From the NCBI RefSeq assembly GCF_001613465.1, contig NZ_BDCK01000027.1:124001-188000 (forward strand): 64,000 bases of DNA. The letters are read 5' to 3'. A model generated the notes under the pieces. The model was not told where the DNA came from and did not search any database. It was given only the letters and a program-made list of their open reading frames with translations. Made by a program: the position numbers and the translations under genes. How positions within the stretch are numbered: position 1 is the first letter of the stretch; every line of letters starts with the position of its first letter. This document shows positions 34,310-43,200 of this stretch, piece by piece. This DNA is from Nocardia niwae NBRC 108934 = DSM 45340. Its GTDB lineage: Bacteria > Actinomycetota > Actinomycetes > Mycobacteriales > Mycobacteriaceae.

Positions 34310-35227
34310 GTGTCGCAGCGTGAGTTGGTTGTTCTCGGTACCGCGAGTCAGGTGCCGACGAAACAGCGAAACCACAACGGGTACCTGCTCCGGTGGGACG
34401 ACGAGGCGATCCTGTTCGACCCCGGTGAGGGGACGCAGCGGCAGATGACCTATGCCGGTGTGACCGTCACCGGGCTCACCCGGATCGCCATCACCCATTT
34501 CCACGGCGACCACAGCCTCGGGCTGGCCGGGGTGGTGCAGCGGATCAACCTGGACCGGGTGCCGCACCCGGTCGACGTCTGGTTTCCCGCCTCCGGCGCG
34601 GTGTACTACGACCGCCTGGTCAACGCGACGTCCTACTACCACCGCGCCGAGCTGCGGCCGCGTCCGGTGACCGGTCCAGGGCCCGTCGACCTGCCCGGGG
34701 CGCCGTTCACGGTGACGGCGGTGCCGCTGTCGCATCCGGTGGACACCTTCGGCTATCGGCTCAGCGAGCCACCCGGCCGCCGCATCCTGCCGGACCGATT
34801 GCGTGCCTTGGGGTTACGCGGCCCGGTCATCTCCGAACTGCAACAGCACGGCAGCGTCGAGTTCGAAGGCCGCACAATCAGTTTGGCGGACATCAGCGAA
34901 CCCCGGTCCGGTCAGAGCTTCGCCTTCGTGATGGACACCCGGCTGTGCCCCGGTGTCCGGGAACTCGCCGCCGAGGTCGACATGCTCGTCATCGAAGCCA
35001 CGTTCCTGGACGCCGACGAGCACCTGGCGATCGAATACGGCCATCTCACCGCGGGCCAAGCCGCGCGGGTGGCCGCCGACGCGGGCGTTCGATCCCTGGT
35101 GCTCACCCACTTCTCCCAGCGCTACCGCGACCTCGACGAGCACCTGGCCGAAGCGGCGAAGTACTTCACCGGCGAGATCCACATCGCCACCGACCTCGCC
35201 CGGATTCCCGTGCCGCCCCGCCGCTGA
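34310..35227 (+). CDS. rnz: Ribonuclease Z (tRNA 3'-processing endonuclease)
   Basis: 305 aa, GTG start. Metallo-beta-lactamase fold with the zinc motif THFHGDHSLGLAG near residue 60, the RNase Z element NHNGYLLRWDDEAILFDPGEGTQRQM, and the later ligands Asp in FVMDT and His in LVLTHFSQRY; VIEATFLDADEHLAIEYGHLTAGQAA lies between. It cuts tRNA precursors 3' to the discriminator base when CCA is not encoded, which is the case for the tRNA 220 bp downstream. Confidence 0.92.
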   Translation: MSQRELVVLGTASQVPTKQRNHNGYLLRWDDEAILFDPGEGTQRQMTYAGVTVTGLTRIAITHFHGDHSLGLAGVVQRINLDRVPHPVDVWFPASGAVYYDRLVNATSYYHRAELRPRPVTGPGPVDLPGAPFTVTAVPLSHPVDTFGYRLSEPPGRRILPDRLRALGLRGPVISELQQHGSVEFEGRTISLADISEPRSGQSFAFVMDTRLCPGVRELAAEVDMLVIEATFLDADEHLAIEYGHLTAGQAARVAADAGVRSLVLTHFSQRYRDLDEHLAEAAKYFTGEIHIATDLARIPVPPRR

Positions 35228-35446
35228 CATATTCGCCACGCCGAGATGACGCGCGGACGCTAACACCAGCCCGCCGCCACCGATCTAGTTCTCTGGGACG
35301 CCTGCCAACCCCGGGCTGGAAACTACCGCCATCGGCGCCGGTCACCCGACCGCCCCGTCCGGCACCCGGCACGGCCGACGTTCCGCCACCCCGACGAATT
35401 GTCGGAATTCCGGTACAGCCGTACGACTCGGTACGCTGTCCCGGAC

Positions 35447-35520
35447 GCCCCTATAGCCCAATTGGCAGAGGCAGCGGACTTAAAATCCGCCCAGTGTCGG
35501 TTCGAGTCCGACTGGGGGCA
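35447..35520 (+). tRNA. tRNA with anticodon UAA (Leu codon UUA), short variable loop
   Basis: Cloverleaf by inspection: acceptor stem GCCCCTA (35447-35453) with TGGGGGC (35513-35519, one U-G pair) and discriminator A 35520; D arm 35456-35472; anticodon stem GCGGA/TCCGC with loop CTTAAAA, anticodon TAA at 35481-35483; variable loop only five bases (35491-35495); T arm GTCGG-TTCGAGT-CCGAC. CCA is not encoded. Anticodon UAA reads the leucine codon UUA, but tRNA-Leu normally has a long variable arm, so the amino acid identity is inferred from the anticodon only. Confidence 0.9.
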
Positions 35521-35894
35521 CTCACTGAGTCGCAGGTAGGTCGCACTTCCTCATCGCCTTGCTCACCTGCGTACAAGCCCTCGGTCCGCAGTGTGTCCGC
35601 AGCAGTGGTGAGCGCTGCCTGGTGCATCGCGTTCGCGACGGGTCCAGGTCACGCTCACACAGCTCCTTAGCGGTGCGGCTCTCGAACGTCACAGGTGCAC
35701 CACGTAGCGTGCCGAATCTCGCCGCCAGCGGCTCAGCGCGAACACTGCGCGAACCCATGCGGGGGTGGCGGGCGGTTCGACAGGAGACCATCCTGACTCG
35801 GCGTAGGAGGTGGGACGGTCGCCGTTGGCCTCCGAGCGCTCCTCGGGGCGGCGCTATTGTGCCGACCTGTACCAGGAAGCTCGCAGTGCGAGCG
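35521..35894. other. 374-bp region downstream of the tRNA, no gene recognised
   Basis: Position next to a tRNA 3' end is a usual integration site. A minus-strand frame ending against the tRNA (35522-35791) encodes an 89-residue Arg/Cys-rich peptide without a family match. An 8-base direct repeat GTCCGCAG occurs at 35584 and 35595. No tRNA-end duplication was found downstream in the window, so past integration is only a possibility. Confidence 0.4.
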
Positions 35895-36674
35895 CTAGGA
35901 CGTCGGCCCGTTCCAGGAGAACTCGGTCGACCAGGTGAGCCCTGCCGTGTGATCGGTAAGAATCAGCTCGAAATCCCAAGGCGTGTCTGCGATGTCCTCC
36001 GGGATCGGGGCCTGGAAAGTTCTGATCGTTCGTGTCGCCGAGGTCGATTCACCGGCCACCACCGCTGAGGTCCCGAAGGTGGCGCGCAGGACGGCGTCGA
36101 CCTCGTAGTCCCAGATCGATGGTGCGCGTTCGTCGAGCGCGGTCGCGGTGTAGACGAACTCGATTCCGTTGGGATCGAGCGTAATCGGCCCGATCCAAGC
36201 CTCGATCGGGCCGTCATCGTCGGTGACGAAGGCCGGATCGGTCAGCATGGCCAATCGGCCTCGCGGATCGCCGAGCGGCGCTGAGTAGCCGGTGTCGTTC
36301 GGCCAAGACAGTCGCCTCGCCCAGCGACCGGCGGTGGTGACGTCCTCGATGGTCAACTCGATGTCGACCGGTGTCGTATCCGGGCCGAGATCCGGCAACG
36401 TGAAGGTGGTACCGGCGTGGGTGTCGGACGAGCTGCTGCCCCAACCCACCTCGGTGGCCACACCGTTGACCAGTGCCGACACCCCGACCTGGTAACTACG
36501 CAACGACGGCGCGGTATCGCCGACCGCTTCCGCCGCGAGGGACAGCCGCAACCCGGTGGGCGTACGCAGCGCCGGTCCGACCCAGCTCAGAACCCCGTTG
36601 CTGCCATCGGACACGAATTCCGGCGGTGCCCACACAGCCAGGACGCGATTGGTTGTGCGCTCGCTCGGTGACAT
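35895..36674 (-). CDS. Orphan protein built of two tandem repeats
   Basis: 259 aa from ATG 36674. Two copies of a domain of about 115-130 residues make up nearly the whole protein: copy 1 residues 17-145 starts PPEFVSDGSNGVLSWVGP, copy 2 residues 146-259 starts DPAFVTDDDGPIEAWIGP. Shared positions include W(V/I)GP, APS(L/I)..Y.V near +40, a D(V/H)T.AG..W element and a closing SW. The Thr/Val/Asp-rich composition suggests beta-sandwich domains. There is no signal peptide, membrane segment or known catalytic motif. I recognise no family. It lies in the accessory stretch after the tRNA with no same-strand neighbour, so no function can be proposed. Confidence 0.65.
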   Translation of the reverse strand: MSPSERTTNRVLAVWAPPEFVSDGSNGVLSWVGPALRTPTGLRLSLAAEAVGDTAPSLRSYQVGVSALVNGVATEVGWGSSSSDTHAGTTFTLPDLGPDTTPVDIELTIEDVTTAGRWARRLSWPNDTGYSAPLGDPRGRLAMLTDPAFVTDDDGPIEAWIGPITLDPNGIEFVYTATALDERAPSIWDYEVDAVLRATFGTSAVVAGESTSATRTIRTFQAPIPEDIADTPWDFELILTDHTAGLTWSTEFSWNGPTS

Positions 36675-36870
36675 CGTCGGCTGTGCTCCCCTGGATCGCG
36701 GTGGTGGAGGCGGTGACGACCGGTCCGGGCCCGGCGATCGGCCAAAACGGTGTATGGCATCGCGGCAACGCAGCGCAGACAGACCAACAGCCTGACCGGG
36801 TTCGCCTCGTGGCTCGGCGTCCAACTATGAGCGCCACCATGGAAATCGCATCATCGCCGCTTGTGCGGTA

Positions 36871-37074
36871 TCAAAATGACCTCTGGCGTCTCGGGTAATG
36901 AGTAAGTCGAAATATCGCGGCGTTCCCAGGAGGTGGAGGTGCCAGCTCGTCGGTGCCGGATTCGGTGACGTTGATGTCGACCCATCTGTACGAGATGGAC
37001 AAGATCGGCAAGCCCTGTGTCTTTGTGATCGGACCTACCGGCTTCACGGCACGGCCGGTGGGCGATCGCGACAT
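36871..37074 (-). CDS. Possible 67-aa hypothetical protein
   Basis: ATG 37074 to TGA 36871. The peptide starts MSRSPTGRAVKPVGPITK and has an LPILSISYRWVDINV stretch followed by a Pro-rich run, so its composition looks more protein-like than other frames here. Codon bias is weak and there is no clear ribosome binding site. It is the only candidate gene in the 449 bp between the repeat protein and the SDR gene; the rest of that gap shows nothing. Confidence 0.25.
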   Translation of the reverse strand: MSRSPTGRAVKPVGPITKTQGLPILSISYRWVDINVTESGTDELAPPPPGNAAIFRLTHYPRRQRSF

Positions 37075-37123
37075 GACGTAGCTGCAACGGCGGTGGGTTG
37101 CGGGCCACCCGGCCCGCAACACG

Positions 37124-37927
37124 TCAACGCGATAACCCGTGGGCGCGGGCGATGATGCGTTCCATCGCCGTGCGGGGGAGGAGGCGGCGGAGGGTGAAGA
37201 GGGCGGGGGCGTTGCTGCCTACGGCGTAGAGGGGTTGGGGGCGGCCGGCTTCTATCGCTCTCACGATCGTGGTGGCGACCTTTTCGGGGGTGATGCCTTC
37301 GGCCTGCTTCTCGTCGAGTTTCGCCATGAAGGTGGTGAAGTCGGCGGTGTGGGGGGAGCCTTCGGTGAGGTATTTGGTGCGTCGTTCGCGGAGGCCGGTG
37401 TCGATCTGGCCGGGTTCGACCGCGGTGATCCAGACGCCGAAGGGGGATTCCTCGAAGCGGGCGGCGACCGCGAAGCCGCGCAGTGCCGCCTTGGTTTCGA
37501 CGTAGGAGGAGCGGTAGGGCATGGGGAAGCTGGCGAGCATCGAGCCGACCATGACGATGCGCCCGTACCGGCGTTCCCGCATGCCGGGCAGCACCGCTTT
37601 GGTCAACGCGACCGGACCGAGCACGTTGAGCTGGAACAGTCGCTCGACGGCGTCGGTGGGCAGCTCGGCCAGCGGGCCCGCCTGACTTTCGCCCGCGTTG
37701 TTGACCAGCACGTCGACCTGGTCCAGGCCGGCGGCGAAGGCCGCGATAGAGGCCGGATCGGTGAGGTCGAGCGCCCGGTACTCGACGCCCGGCGCTTCGG
37801 CGTCCGAACCGATGGCGCCGGGATTGCGGCTGGTGCCGATCACCCGGTACCCCCGCCCGGCCAGGGCGGCGGCCGTAGCCTTTCCGATTCCGGACGACGC
37901 ACCGGTGACCACGGCGACGCGAGACAT
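37124..37927 (-). CDS. Short-chain dehydrogenase/reductase
   Basis: 267 aa from ATG 37927 with AAAGGAG 4 nt upstream. Classical SDR: NAD(P) loop TGASSGIG, NNAG motif (VLVNNAGESQAG), catalytic Ser in VGSMLAS and YxxxK in SSYVETKAAL, then EPGQIDT. Classical SDRs oxidise or reduce alcohol/carbonyl groups; the substrate cannot be read. The C-terminal segment (TLRRLLPRTAMERIIARAHGL) resembles membrane-associated lipid-active SDRs of mycobacteria. A perfect palindrome 27 bp upstream suggests repression by a TetR-type regulator, which is not encoded next to it. Confidence 0.88.
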   Translation of the reverse strand: MSRVAVVTGASSGIGKATAAALAGRGYRVIGTSRNPGAIGSDAEAPGVEYRALDLTDPASIAAFAAGLDQVDVLVNNAGESQAGPLAELPTDAVERLFQLNVLGPVALTKAVLPGMRERRYGRIVMVGSMLASFPMPYRSSYVETKAALRGFAVAARFEESPFGVWITAVEPGQIDTGLRERRTKYLTEGSPHTADFTTFMAKLDEKQAEGITPEKVATTIVRAIEAGRPQPLYAVGSNAPALFTLRRLLPRTAMERIIARAHGLSR

Positions 37928-37953
37928 GACGCTCCTTTCGACAGCGAATACGC

Positions 37954-37967
37954 TGACGATATCGTCA
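37954..37967. promoter_or_regulatory. Perfect 14-bp palindrome, candidate operator of the SDR gene
   Basis: TGACGATATCGTCA is fully self-complementary and lies 27-40 bp upstream of the SDR start codon. Such sites, with a central AT step, are typical of TetR-family operators. The regulator is unknown. Confidence 0.55.
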
Positions 37968-38374
37968 ACTTCCCGGTTCGCGCTACCGGGAAGTAACTTC
38001 GATGCCCGCCCCTGCCCCTCGGTCGTGCGCAACGGTTCTCCCGGCGACGGCGACCGTGAGGTCCCGCGGCGGTGGGAAACGGGAGTACAACACGTGGTGG
38101 CGGCTCGGAGATTGCCCATTGAATTCTGCATGGCGAGTTCCGGCTCGAATCCCGCGTCGGCTGCTGTCGCGTGCGCCGCGCTCGAGCGGCTCGGCGGGCC
38201 CGTGAGCTGGGCGGACGGACGTGTGGGGGCGGCGTGAGATATGCACCGGCGCAGGCGAAATCGTTCACCGGCGGGAAGCTCGCCCGGATGTCGGCGGTGC
38301 GGGGATGAGGCTAGGGTTGGCCGGCGCGGTGCAGGCCGGAGACGCTGCCGCGTTACCCCGACGCCGAGGAGAAT
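37968..38374. other. 407-bp intergenic region, no gene recognised
   Basis: It lies between the SDR promoter and the start of the solute-binding fusion gene, which diverge, and so should hold both promoters. A small plus-strand frame ending at 38237 exists but lacks a ribosome binding site. Confidence 0.45.
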
Positions 38375-39781
38375 GTGGTGGTTGTCGATACCGTCCGAGA
38401 GGAACAGGCGATTCGTCAGATGACGGAGCGGCTGGTCGAAAACTACACCGAGACCTATTCTTCGGAGCATATCGAGAGCACCGTGGGTGCGGCGCGAAAG
38501 AAATTCGAGGGCCACCCGGTGCGGCAATTCGTTCCCATTCTGGTCGAGCGGGTGGTGCGACGGGAATTGGAGAGGTCTCAGGAGACGGAAGTCCAGTCCG
38601 CCACGGTCCCGATGGACGAGGCGAAGGAGCCCTCCGCGACCTCTCCGGGAACACTGTCGCAGCTGCGCGCGGTGTGGTCGTCGAAGAAGCGTTTCGCGCC
38701 GTACGCCGTGGGCGCGGTCGTCCTCCTGACGGTGATCGCCGTCGTCCTCTCCGTGCGGCAACCCGCGCCCGAGGCGCCCGCTGCCGCGCCGGCTCCCGTC
38801 GCGCCGCTCACCGTCGTCCACGGGGTGGTCGGCTCGGAGAAGATGGGGTTCTTCCAGGACCGGAAGGTGATCGACGCGCTGGCGCGCAACGGCGTGCGCG
38901 TCGAGGTCGAGCCCGCCGGGTCGCGCCAGATCGCCACGTCCATCGATCTCTCGACATTCGATTTCGCCTTCCCGTCCAGTGAACAGGCGGCCGAGCGAAT
39001 CCAGCGGCAGCGCAACGTGACCACGAAATACACCCCCTTCTCCTCGCCGATGGCCATCGCGACGTTCACGCCGATCACCGAACTGCTCACCAGGGCGGGA
39101 GCGGTGCGCCCCGGCCCGGTGCCGACGCTGGACCTGCGCCGCTACCTCGAACTGGTCCGCAACGGCACCCGCTGGGACGAACTGCCCGGCAATGCCGCGT
39201 ATCCGGTGGGCAAGAAAATCCTGATCTCCACCACCGATCCACGGAGCTCGAATTCGGCCGCCATGTATCTGGCCGCGGCGAGCTATGCCGCGAACAACAA
39301 CACGATCGTGCAGGGGCAGACCGCGGAGCAGGCCGTCCTGCCCGCCGTATCCCGCCTGTTCGTGGGCCAGGGTTACACCGAGAACACCACCGACGGCCCG
39401 TTCAACAACTACCTCGCCACGGGTATGGGCCCGACCCCGATGGCGTGGATCTACGAGGCGCAGTACGTCGAGGCGATCGTGCGCGGCCAGATCAAGCCCG
39501 AGATGACGTTGCTGTACCCGTCACCGACAGTGCTGTCCCGGCACACGCTGGTGCCGCTCGGCGTGACGGGCGACCGGCTCGGCCGCCTGCTGTCCACGGA
39601 TCCGGAGTTGCAGCGGCTGGCCGCCGAGCACGGTTTCCGTACCAGCGACGGCGCGCAGTTCGCGAAGGTCGCCGCCGAACGCAACGCCCCGGTGGCCGCG
39701 GATCTGCTGGACGTCGTCGCCACCCCGACCTCCGACACCCTCGAGCACCTGCTCGACGGAGTCACCAAGACCTACAACTGA
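38375..39781 (+). CDS. Membrane protein with N-terminal three-helix-bundle domain and extracellular solute-binding-like domain
   Basis: 468 aa; tandem GTG starts at 38375 and 38378 follow GAGGAG. Residues about 8-68 (MTERLVENYTETYSSEHIES ... VRQFVPILVERVVRREL) match the small three-helix-bundle dimerisation domain found in actinobacterial proteins, for example before some arsenate reductases. One membrane segment follows (FAPYAVGAVVLLTVIAVVLSV, about 107-127). After a Pro/Ala linker comes a domain of about 330 residues with periplasmic-binding-protein character (VVHGVVGSEKMGFFQD, FDFAFPSSEQAAERI, KILISTTDPRSSNSAAMYLA). The N-terminus would be cytoplasmic and the binding domain outside. No transporter genes are adjacent, so a sensing or anchoring role is a guess. 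Confidence 0.75.
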   Translation: MVVVDTVREEQAIRQMTERLVENYTETYSSEHIESTVGAARKKFEGHPVRQFVPILVERVVRRELERSQETEVQSATVPMDEAKEPSATSPGTLSQLRAVWSSKKRFAPYAVGAVVLLTVIAVVLSVRQPAPEAPAAAPAPVAPLTVVHGVVGSEKMGFFQDRKVIDALARNGVRVEVEPAGSRQIATSIDLSTFDFAFPSSEQAAERIQRQRNVTTKYTPFSSPMAIATFTPITELLTRAGAVRPGPVPTLDLRRYLELVRNGTRWDELPGNAAYPVGKKILISTTDPRSSNSAAMYLAAASYAANNNTIVQGQTAEQAVLPAVSRLFVGQGYTENTTDGPFNNYLATGMGPTPMAWIYEAQYVEAIVRGQIKPEMTLLYPSPTVLSRHTLVPLGVTGDRLGRLLSTDPELQRLAAEHGFRTSDGAQFAKVAAERNAPVAADLLDVVATPTSDTLEHLLDGVTKTYN

Positions 39782-39896
39782 AGCCACGGCGCGGTCCGGG
39801 TGTGGCCGCGCTCGCGTTTCGGTGCAGGCGTTGCGGGCATCCTCCTCGCATCAGATACCGCGGCAGCGGCCGGTATCGCGGCGGGAGGAGATACCA

Positions 39897-40223
39897 GTGA
39901 CAGCGGACGAGGGGCCATGGGAGATACCTCCGATCGATGACGCTCCGGACATCGCGCGCGACCCCGCGCCGCCGCCGGGAGCGACGATGGCCGACGCCAG
40001 GAACTGGGCGGGCTACGGGGTGCTGCTGCTCGCGGCGGCGGGCGCGATAGCCGCCGCGGTGCTGGCGGGCTGGGGGCTGAACCGTTCGTCCGTCGTCGCC
40101 GCGATCATCGCGGCCGTCTTCCTGCTGGCCGGTGTAGGCATGATCGTGCTGGAGCAGGCGCGCGCACGAGCCCAGGCCCGCAGGGGCGCCGAACAACCCG
40201 CCACCGTGCCGCCGGGATACTGA
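39897..40223 (+). CDS. Small two-TM membrane protein
   Basis: 108 aa from GTG 39897 with a strong GGGAGGAG site. An acidic, Pro-rich N-terminus (about 40 residues) precedes two hydrophobic segments, AGYGVLLLAAAGAIAAAVLAG and SSVVAAIIAAVFLLAGVGMIV, and a basic tail. No known family. It lies 116 bp after the solute-binding fusion gene on the same strand and may be co-transcribed. It converges with the NRPS gene only 6 bp away. Confidence 0.7.
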   Translation: MTADEGPWEIPPIDDAPDIARDPAPPPGATMADARNWAGYGVLLLAAAGAIAAAVLAGWGLNRSSVVAAIIAAVFLLAGVGMIVLEQARARAQARRGAEQPATVPPGY

Positions 40224-40229
40224 GAGTCC

Positions 40230-43200
40230 TCAGTCCAAGGGCAGGAAACCGGACTCGATGAACTCCCGCACGAAGGTGTCCACCACCGCGCGATCCACCT
40301 GCGGGCAGTCCACGCCGGTGCCCGTCAACGCGGCGCGGGCGTGCTCGTCGGCCCAGTCGAGATGACCGGCGAGCCGGGCGAAGTCATTGCTCAGCAGGGC
40401 CGCACGCACCAGTGAATCGTCGCCGAGCGCATCGCGCCGCCGCGCTTCCCTGGCCAGGCCCGCGCGCACCGCGTCCTCCGGCATGGTCGCCACCGGCAGC
40501 CCGTGCGCACGCAGACTGTCGAGGATCTCGCCGACTGCCACCGGGGCCCGGTTGACCAGGTGATAGACGGTCTGTGAGCGGGGACGGACGGAGATCTCCA
40601 CGATCGCGCCCGCTACGTAACTCACCGGAACCAACGAGACGGTCGCGTCGCCGACATCGGGCGCCATGCCGAGCATCGCGGCGGCTCGCACCATGTTCCA
40701 CAGCGAATCCTGCGAGCTGTTCACGCCGACCTCGGGGCACCCGCAGATGGTCCCCGGCCGGTAGATGGCGATCGGCACGCCGCGGTCGCCGGCTTGGCGG
40801 ACGAGTTCCTCGGCGACCCACTTGGACGCGAGGTAGCCGTTGCCGGACACCTGATCGGCGCCGAGCCGGACGTCTTCGGTGACCACCGGCGACTCCGGCG
40901 CCGCGGCGACGGCCGCGCCCATGGTGGAGACCAGGTGGAACGGCTTCACGCGCCGAGTCGTCGCCAGCCGCAACAGTTCTCGCGTGCCCTCGACGTTGGC
41001 CTGCCGTAGCCGGGCGTAGGGGTCGACGTGATTGACGCGCGCGCCGTTGTGGTAGATCGCGTCGATGCTGTCGGCCAAGCACTCGTAGTCGGCGGGGCCC
41101 AGGCCCAGGCGCGGCGCGGTGAGGTCGCCCGCGACGACGACGATCCGTTCCGCGGCGGTCGTCCCGGCGAGCCGGTAGTGGCTCAGCGCGGCGAGGATTC
41201 GGTCGATGCCTTCTTCAGCATCGTCGGCGCGCACCACGCACCACACCCGCGCATCGGTGCGATCCAGCAGCTCTTGCAGCAAGTGGGCGCCCAGGAATCC
41301 GGTCGCGCCGGTCAGCAGCACCTCCTGTGGCGGCCCGGTGTGCGCCGGTTGGCACCCGCCGATGCCGATCTCCGGCTCCAGCACGGCGTCGCGTTCCGGC
41401 GTGGGAGCGGTGGGGACGCGCTCACCGGTCAGTCGCGCCGCCAAGCCGCCGACGGTCGGCGCGGCGAGGATCGCCGACATCGGCACGTCGCGCCCCAGCC
41501 GGTCCGACAGCCGCTGGTGCAGCGTGAAGGTGAGCAGCGACGATCCACCCAACTCGAAGAAGTCGTCGCCGACCCCGATCGGGGACACCGCGAGCACCTC
41601 GGCGAAGACCTCCGCGATCGCGCGCTCCAGCGGGGTGCCGGGGCGTTCTCCGGTGCGTGCGGCGAACACGGGCTGGGGCAGCGCCGCTCGGTCGAGCTTG
41701 CCGCTGGTGTTCACCGGGAAGGCGTCGAGCGCCAGCACCGCCGACGGCACCATGTACCCGGGCAGCACCCGAGCGACCGAGTGACGCACCGCGTCCGGGT
41801 CGACCGTGGCTCCCGGCGCGGCGACCACGTAGCCGACCAGCCGGTCTCCGGCGTCGGAGCCCTTGACCGCCACCGCGGCCCGGCCCACCGACGGATCGGC
41901 CAGCAGGGCGGCTTCGATCTCGCCGAGTTCGATGCGATGGCCGCGGACCTTGACCTGGAAGTCGGTGCGCCCCAGATAGTCCAGGGTGCCGCCGCGGTTC
42001 CAGCGCACGAGGTCACCGGTCCGATACATCCGCTCGCCGGGATGCGACGGATCGGCGACGAACCGGGCCGCGGTCGAGCCCGGTGCGCCGTGATAACCGC
42101 GGGCCAGCTGAACGCCGCCCAGGTACAGCTCGCCCGTCACGCCCACCGGAACCGGCCGCAGACGGTCGTCCAGGACCTGGCACCGCGAATTCCATTCCGG
42201 CACACCGATGGAGACTCCCGCGGCGGTGTGGTCGGCGGCCGAGACGGCGTGCCGGGTGATGCTCACCGCGGCTTCGGTCGGTCCGTACAGGTTGTGCAGT
42301 CCGGCGCCGGTCAGGTTCGCGAATGCGCGCGCGGTCTCCGGGGGCAGTGCCTCGCCGATGACGAAAACCGCACGCAGCGAGGACAACTGGTCGGTCGTCG
42401 AGTGCTGAGCGAAGACGGTGAGCATCGCGGGAACGAAATCGGTGAGCGTCACCCGGTGCTCGGCGATCAGTCGCCCCAGCGCCGCCGGGTCGCGATGCTC
42501 CTCCGGCCCGGCCAGGACCAGTCGTGCCCCCGCGCGCAACGGCAGGAAGTAGCCCCACAGCGACACATCGAACGTCGCGGGGGTCTTGTGCAGATACACG
42601 TCGGTGGCCTCGACGCCGTATTCGTCCTGCATCCAGGCGAGCTGGTGCACGATCGCCCGATGGCTGACCGCCACGCCTTTGGGGCGGCCGGTCGAGCCGG
42701 AGGTGTAGATGAGGTAGGCGGGGTGGTCGGCGTGCCACGACGCCCGGCGCTCGGCGTCGAGCACGGGCCCGGAGCCGAAGCGCTCGAGGTCCAAGGTGTC
42801 GACGTCGTGGGCCTCGGTAACCGTGAAACCGTCCGCGGCGGTGGTCAGCACACACCGAGGCGCCGCCGACTCGAGCACGTACCGGATGCGTTCGGCCGGA
42901 TGGCCGGGATCGATCGGCACCCAGGCCGCGCCCGCCGCCACGATCGCCTGCAGCGCGACGACTTGGTGAATCGACCGTCGCATCGCCACCGCCACGACGG
43001 TCTCCGGTCCTACGCCCTGGCCGATCAGCCAGCGGGCCAGGCGCGCGGACCGCTCGCACAGTTGCGCGTAGGTGAGTGTCTCCGGCCCGCACACCACGGC
43101 GATCGCGTCCGGCGTCGCCGCGGCCTGTCGCGCCGTCGCGGCACAGAGCGGCTCGGCCGGGACATCGTGCTCGGCTCCGGCGCCCCATGACCGGATGCGC

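Noticed and set aside
35522..35791. Integrase remnant next to the tRNA
   Set aside because: The 89-residue frame shows no tyrosine-recombinase motif (R...HxxR...Y), and no duplicated tRNA end was found.
41028..43190. A 720-codon open frame antisense to the NRPS
   Set aside because: Antisense shadow of A2, PCP2 and reductase coding sequence; no ribosome binding site and no recognisable domain.
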